From: Hydnum rufescens UP504
Lineage: Eukaryota > Basidiomycota > Agaricomycetes > Cantharellales > Hydnaceae
Length of the DNA stretch: 64,000 nucleotides
Assembly: GCA_014904985.1 (NCBI GenBank)
Contig: MU128947.1
Span: 245,269-309,268, forward strand
Direction: 5' to 3'
Below the pieces are notes generated by a model that saw nothing but the letters and a program-made list of their open reading frames with translations, did not search any database and was not told the DNA's origin. Of the stretch, positions 59,331 to 64,000 are shown one piece after another. Within the stretch, counting starts at the first letter, position 1. Each line of letters starts with the position of its first letter. Both the position numbers and the translations under genes were made by a program.

Positions 59331-60769
59331 AGGCTCGCCCAGTGGGGCTCACCCATGCACCCAAGAAGAGCAGCCAGAGGCTGCTCTTCTTGCGCAATGT
59401 AGCTAAGGAAAATAAATACCAGGGGGACTCACCGTATATAGGGCCACTCGTTGGGCGCATTCGGTTCTCGTCTGGTGAATTGCCATTTGTCGCCTCGCCG
59501 TTTGGCGTGTTGCCGTCCATTGTGTCGCCCTTTGGTGTGTTGCCATTTGGGCCCTTGTTCGTTTTGCGGGTTTTCATTGTGGCCACAATCTAGAGTAATA
59601 AAAGATATATTAGTACAAATATCCAAAGCAGTGCAAAAAGAGCAGCTTTCGCTGCTCTTTTTGCGCGGGTGTAGCTACTGGGGTGCGGGGACTCACCTTA
59701 AATCGTACCACACACCCGCTACGGCGGGTGTGTGGTACCTGGGGTCCTCATTTGGCGCATTTGCGTGTCTCGCATTGGTGCGTGTCGCGTTGGTGTGTGT
59801 TGTGTGTTGCGTGTTGCGTGTTGCGTGTTGCGTGTTGCGTGTTGTGTGTTGCGTGTTGTGTGTCGCGTGTCGTGTGTCATGTGTCGTGTTGGCGCGTGTC
59901 GCATTACCGCTTGGTCCCTCATTGTTTCGTGGGTTTTCGTCGTGTCTTGGACAAGTCAACCTAGAATAATAAACGAATCGTTAGTATGAATATTCAAAGC
60001 AACGCAAAAAGAGCAGCTCATGCTGCTCTTTTTGCGCCACAAGAATCAGAAATAAAAAATAAAAATAAAAACTTACCTTGGAGCACCCTACAACCGCTGT
60101 GGCGGGTGTAGGGTACTGGGAGCGCAGACTCTGGCTCGTACGTATGGGTTCTCCCTGTGCCCCGTCGTTCGGGCGTCGATAAGGGGGGGTACGGGGGGTT
60201 CTGCATCGGTATTGGTTCGCGAGAATGGTTAATACCTATAAAATAATATTGTTAAATTAGTTAAAAATTAAACACCACGCAAAAAGAGCAGCTTTCGCTG
60301 CTCTTTTTGCGTGGTTGTAGCTACTGGGGGTGGGGACTCACCTTATATGGGACCACACACCCGCCGTGGCAGGTGTGTGATTCCTGGGGCCCTCATTTGG
60401 CGTGGTCGCGTCCTCGTTTGGCGCGTTGCCATGGGTCGCGTCCCCATTTGACGTGGTGCCGTATTTCGCATCGTTGCCGTGTTGCTGTGGGTCGTGTCCT
60501 CTTTCGGCGCGGTGCCGTATCTCGTGTCGTTGCCGCGTCGCATCCTCATTTGGTGTGCTGCCGTATTTCACGCATTGGCCCCTTGCTGTGGGTTGCGTGT
60601 CGGGCTGCCATTTGGGTTCTCGTTATTTCGCGGGCTATCGTCGTGTGTTGAACGAAGCCTCAATCTAGAATAATTAAAGTCGCGTTAGTAAAAAGTTTCA
60701 AAGCAGCGCAAAAAGAGCAGCTTTCGCTGCTCTTTTTGCGCCGTCGTACCTACTAGCAGAAAAACTCAC
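59331..60769 (-). repeat. Left arm: five intron-like hairpin segments
   Basis: Minus-strand segments 60769-60665, 60341-60236, 60076-59961, 59696-59590 and 59432-59331 (102-116 bp). Each starts GTGAGT or GTAAGT and ends TTCTAG, TATAG or CCTAG; several have a TACTAAC-type branch motif. Each contains a hairpin, core GCAAAAAGAGCAGC paired with GCTGCTCTTTTTGC, at about 60705-60741, 60277-60312, 60004-60036, 59631-59666 and 59360-59393. The exon-like parts between them (157-323 bp) end with a second hairpin just before the donor. Joined frames contain stops (for example in the second exon from the centre), so a protein product is doubtful. Confidence 0.75.
59790..59892. repeat. GTGTTGC heptanucleotide minisatellite
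   Basis: About 13 units of GTGTTGC/GTGTCGT variants in tandem inside an exon-like module. On the minus strand they give a low-complexity His/Asn/Thr/Arg-rich frame. Confidence 0.85.
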
Positions 60770-60864
60770 CTTATGACCACACACCTGCGGTGGCGGGTGT
60801 GTGGTCGCGCGCTTGCCTTTCCAGGCGGTTGTTTGTTGTGGTTTCGGAGATGAGAAGAAAGATC

Positions 60865-61518
60865 CGAAATTCAATGCCGGCAATTGCCGATACTCAAGAA
60901 GCGCCCAAGTGCTGACGCTACAAGCACAATACAGATTGATAGCAAGCATGTAGATGTGGAATATAGAATATACAATAAATATTTGTTTAAAAATGTGAAG
61001 AAGAGGATAAAAATGAGCCAGAGCTCAATAAGGGACAATATGCCTCATTGAAAAGTGGATTAGATCACTTCTATGCATCAGAATTGGCCCAAATTTAAAT
61101 ATAGTGATGGTATATATATACCCTACATGGGAAACCAATTATATCAGACGATTCTGGCATTTTTCTATTTTTCACGCCTTCAATTCCCTAAATAGGGAAT
61201 TGAAGGCGTGAAAAATAGAAAAATGCCAGAATCGTCTGATATAATTGGTTTCCCATGTAGGGTATATATATACCATCACTATATTTAAATTTGGGCCAAT
61301 TCTGATGCATAGAAGTGATCTAATCCACTTTCAATGAGGCATATTGTCCCTTATTGAGCTCTGGCTCATTTTTATCCTCTTCTTCACATTTTTAAACAAA
61401 TATTTATTGTATATTCTATATTCCACATCTACATGCTTGCTATCAATCTGTATTGTGCTTGTAGTGTCAGCACTTGGGCGCTTCTTGAGTATCGGCAATT
61501 GCCGGCATTGAATTTCGC
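60865..61518. repeat. Central near-perfect palindrome, 326-bp arms
   Basis: 60865-61190 is the reverse complement of 61193-61518 with a 2-bp centre (AA) and one mismatch (CG on the left arm against CA on the right, near 60916). Both arms contain a frame reading inward and ending KKRIKMSQSSIRDNMPH, and a frame reading outward starting MLAINLYCACSVSTWALLEY. The outward arrays begin directly beyond the arms, so a bidirectional promoter here is possible. Confidence 0.9.
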
Positions 61519-61636
61519 AACTACACAGCCACACCCAGCAACAGAACAATGACGACGATGACCCACAACCGGACAACGACGACGACCCCACAACCACACA
61601 ACCACACACCCGCTGCTGCGGGTGTGTGGTCATAAG

Positions 61637-62724
61637 GTGAGTTTTGTCAGTAGATACAATAGCGCAAAAAGAGTAGCACAAGCTACTCTTTTTGCGCCAC
61701 TTTGAACTCTTATACTAACATAGCTTTTATTATTTTAGATTATGGCCTAAGGCCTGAGATGAAAACCCACCGCACGATGAGGGCCCGAACGGCAAGAGCC
61801 AAACCAAAAGAAACGATGAAGCGCCCAATGGGTGGCCCCAGGAACCACACCCGCTGCGGCGGGTGTGGTACTATTTAAGGTGAGTGTTGCCCCCCCCCCA
61901 ATAGATACAGTCGCGCAAAAAGACCAGCAAAAGCTGGTCTTTTGCGCTGAATTATAACCTTAACTAACATATATTTTGATATTCTAGGTCACGCTTTGAA
62001 CCACCATCCGCACGAGCGCCAACCGAAACTACACCAAGTGAAAACCCGACGAACACCCCACCGAACGATAAACCAATGCAAACCAGACACCCGCCACGGC
62101 GGGTGTCTGGTTATACATTCAAGGTATGTGTCCCCAATGGTGCAAAAAGAGCAGCGAAAGCTGCTCTTTTTGTGCTACTTTGAATTTCTTTACTGATTCC
62201 TTTTTAATTCATTCTAGGCCATCAAATGAAACCCCCCCAAACGACGAGGCCCAATCGGCCAGGCCCAGCGGCAACACGCAAACAGAAACCACGCGAAACG
62301 AAAACACGAGATGTGGCCATGGACCACCCGAGTGGCCGTGCGAACCACACACCCGCTGCGGCGGTGTGTGGTTCTATACAAGGTAAGTGTACCCCCAACA
62401 GCGCAAAAAGAGCAGCAAATGCTGCTCTTTTTGCGCTGGTTTTACTTTATCTAACTAATACATCCATTATTCTAGGCTGCCACAAATGAAGATCGGCGAA
62501 ACGAAACCCCTCCGAAACGATAACCTGCCCGCAAAGTCGAACGATGACACACCAAATGAAAACATGAGACGACGCCAACCCCAGATGAACCACACACCCG
62601 CAGAAGCGGGTGTGTGGTAATTTCAAGGTAAGTACGATCACACAAAAGGAGCAGCGCACGCTGCTCCTTTGCGTGGCTTTCTGTTTTTTTTTTTCTCTCT
62701 TTCATTAACATTATTTATCTCTAG
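61637..62724 (+). repeat. Right arm: five intron-like hairpin segments
   Basis: Plus-strand segments 61637-61738, 61880-61987, 62124-62217, 62383-62475 and 62628-62724 (93-108 bp). Donors are GTGAGT, GTGAGT, GTATGT, GTAAGT and GTAAGT; acceptors are TTTTAG, TTCTAG, TTCTAG, TTCTAG and CTCTAG. Hairpins lie at about 61663, 61914, 62141, 62401 and 62640. Stem variants are GAGTAGC/GCTACTC, GACCAGC/GCTGGTC and GGAGCAGC/GCTGCTCC. Exon-like lengths are 141, 136, 165 and 152 bp, so the frame is not preserved. Beyond 62724 two or three more modules remain (hairpins near 62985 and 63193) but with degenerate donors. Confidence 0.75.
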
Positions 62725-63484
62725 GCTTTAATCTCAGCCTACAAACCCCGTCAACCCCAAATAAAGACCCACCACCCCGCCAAAGACACCTGCGAGAATG
62801 GTAACCCACCCGCCAGACGAAACCCACGAGAACGGAAACCCGCCAACCCCCTAAGTGACGACCAGCCCCCGTACCAAGTACGAACCGCACGACCGCGGTA
62901 CCAAATAGTACCACATACCCACTTAGGTGGGTGTGTGGTACTACAAAGGGGTTTTTTTTTTAAATTTCGATATCTTCAACGATGCGAAGGGAGCAGCGCA
63001 AGCTGCTCCTTTTGCGTCACTTTGAATTTTTTTTACTAACTAGGATTCAAATGGAAGGACCCAAAATGCAACCCGTGCCTCGCGCTCAACGGTGAAGTAC
63101 CAAGCCATGCCCCCGGTACCACACACCCACCCAAGCGGGTGTGTGGTGCTACTAGGTATTTTTTTTTTGGAATTTCTATATGTACAGTGATGCAAAAGGA
63201 GCAGCGCAAGCTGCTCCTTTTGCGTGCCTTCGAATTTTTATTTATTAATGTATGGTATTATTGTAGAATCCAGCCGGAGCGCCCAAAACGACGACCCACC
63301 CCAACAGCAACCCGCCCAACAGTGAAGGCCATGCCCCGTACCACACACCCATCCAAGCGGGTGTGTGGTGCTACTAGATAGTTTTTTTTTTAAATTTCTA
63401 TGGACAGTACCACACAAGCGGGTGTGGTAAGTAGTTTTTTTTCTTGGATTTCTACAGACAGTACCACACCCCAGTGGGTGTGGT

Positions 63485-63620
63485 GAATTTTTAAATAAAT
63501 AAATAAATAAATAATACACAACTCAGTAAGAATGAAACATGGAAATGCCAAATGAAACCCTGCTGACTGGGGGTAGCAGTGATAATAAATAAATAAATAA
63601 TCATAAATGGAACATATTAT
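63485..63620. repeat. AAAT microsatellites
   Basis: Tandem AAAT units at 63491-63514 and 63582-63600, flanking a short AT-rich stretch. Confidence 0.8.
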
Positions 63621-63875
63621 CCCGGACAAGCGTGTATGGCCCACTGTGCAAGTCTGAGATTAGGTGACTGAAGAAGGCACCTAACCCAATATATTGAAGT
63701 TCTGTGGCCAGTCTAAGTCCCACACAGGGGCCCCTGGGGGCCCCTGCCTTGATCACGGAAATCAGGTTAGCCGGCCCCAGGGGCCCCAGCATCAAAACCT
63801 CTAGTTAGACTATATAAATGCAAGGCTTGTAATATCTAACTAGACCTACATTTGTGGCTGACTGAGTTGAGTTAA

Positions 63876-63960
63876 ACATAAAACCTCATACAAAGTTTAT
63901 ATTGACTATACATAGACTATGTATAGTCAATATAAACTGTTCATGAGGTTTTATGTATAA
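63876..63960. repeat. Hairpin beside the right terminus
   Basis: ACATAAAACCTCAT then GTTTATATTGACTATACATA pairs with TATGTATAGTCAATATAAAC and ATGAGGTTTTATGT, giving arms of about 40 nt with a small bulge. It lies just inside the right terminal inverted repeat and has no counterpart at the left end. Confidence 0.85.
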
Positions 63961-64000
63961 CTTCACTTCAAAGTAACATATTTCTCCACAAAGGAACCTG

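Larger units (their letters stand above)
59708..63486. repeat. Second hairpin family (CACACCCGC..GCGGGTGTG), about 13 copies
   Basis: Copies occur at about 59710, 60087, 60353, 60777, 61600, 61845, 62081, 62345, 62590, 62907, 63117, 63341, 63408 and 63464. The usual stem is ACCACACACCCGC paired with GCGGGTGTGTGGT. Variants change both sides together: ACCCTACA/TGTAGGGT at 60087 and ACCAGACACC/GGTGTCTGGT at 62081. In most modules the hairpin sits a few bases before the donor site; near the right end three copies are spaced by about 55-65 bp with little between. Confidence 0.8.
59074..64000. mobile_element. Foldback-like element made of hairpin modules
   Basis: The left end CAGGTT, followed by GGTGGAGAAATAGGTTACTT and TGAAGTGAAGTTA (59074-59118), is matched inverted at the right (63955-64000: CAGGTTCC, then GTGGAGAAATATGTTACTTT). 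Just inside both ends are GGGGCCCCTGGGG palindromes (59195-59275 and 63725-63790). The interior is a symmetrical array: intron-like modules on the minus strand left of 61191 and on the plus strand to the right. Foldback transposons with long inverted repeats built of tandem subrepeats are known in other eukaryotes; this one differs in carrying splice-like signals. No transposase seen. The right end coincides with the end of the window, so it may extend further. Confidence 0.75.

Noticed and set aside
59451..59969. Long plus-strand frame (172 codons) rich in Cys/Val
   Set aside because: It is produced by reading the GTGTTGC minisatellite and hairpins; the splice-like signals here are on the other strand.
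59360..63230. CRISPR array or rho-independent terminators
   Set aside because: The hairpins with T-runs look terminator-like, but the spacing (200-430 bp), eukaryotic splice signals and fungal context exclude both.
1..64000. tRNA or rRNA genes
   Set aside because: None stood out by eye; a tRNAscan-SE run would be needed to exclude them, so none is reported.

Overview
The window is fungal nuclear DNA. Genes are split by short introns (about 50-70 bp, GT..AG, usually with a CTAAC/CTGAC-like branch site), and the protein families (DUF6534-type membrane proteins, CPL1-like and Kre9/KNH-like secreted proteins, TPR arrays with a four-helix N-terminus) are typical of Agaricomycetes. The overall flavour suggests a Rhizoctonia/Ceratobasidium-like basidiomycete; this is inference from family content only. 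One assembly gap (Ns) lies at 46311-46659.

Layout. 1-4560: decayed region with a MITE-like inverted repeat and a probable pseudogene starting MGCSPS. 4955-12190: a tandem segmental duplication, each unit carrying a minus-strand multi-exon seven-helix DUF6534-like gene. 12200-28140: ordinary gene space with a GPI-anchored Kre9/KNH-like protein, a CPL1-like secreted cysteine-rich protein, a RING-PH-VWA protein of Ste5/Far1-like architecture, a small single-pass membrane protein and a damaged serine beta-lactamase/esterase-like gene. 28740-42965: tandem duplication of a minus-strand gene with an MLKL-NTD/HeLo-like N-terminus and a 46-residue TPR array; both copies carry frameshifts, and a third TPR relic lies between them.

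43378-58680: a nested transposon complex. A pogo/Fot1-like transposase gene is split by a Ty1/copia element (213-bp LTRs, 5-bp target duplication TCTAG). That element is itself interrupted by a 5.2-kb TIR element (target duplication CCATGAC) and by an LTR-like insertion containing the gap. Seven of eight differences between the copia LTRs are CpG transitions, which points to methylation- or RIP-like mutation.

59074-64000: the most unusual part. A foldback-like element with CAGGTT termini is built around a 326-bp near-perfect palindrome. From it, arrays of exon/intron-like modules run outward on both strands. Every intron-like segment holds a hairpin of one family and most exon-like segments hold a hairpin of a second family, and both families show compensatory base changes. 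The reading frame is not kept across modules, so the conserved entity appears to be RNA/DNA structure and splice signals rather than a protein.

The gene-space genes show no operon-like logic; they are independent eukaryotic genes. The rest of the window is shaped by tandem duplication and nested transposition.
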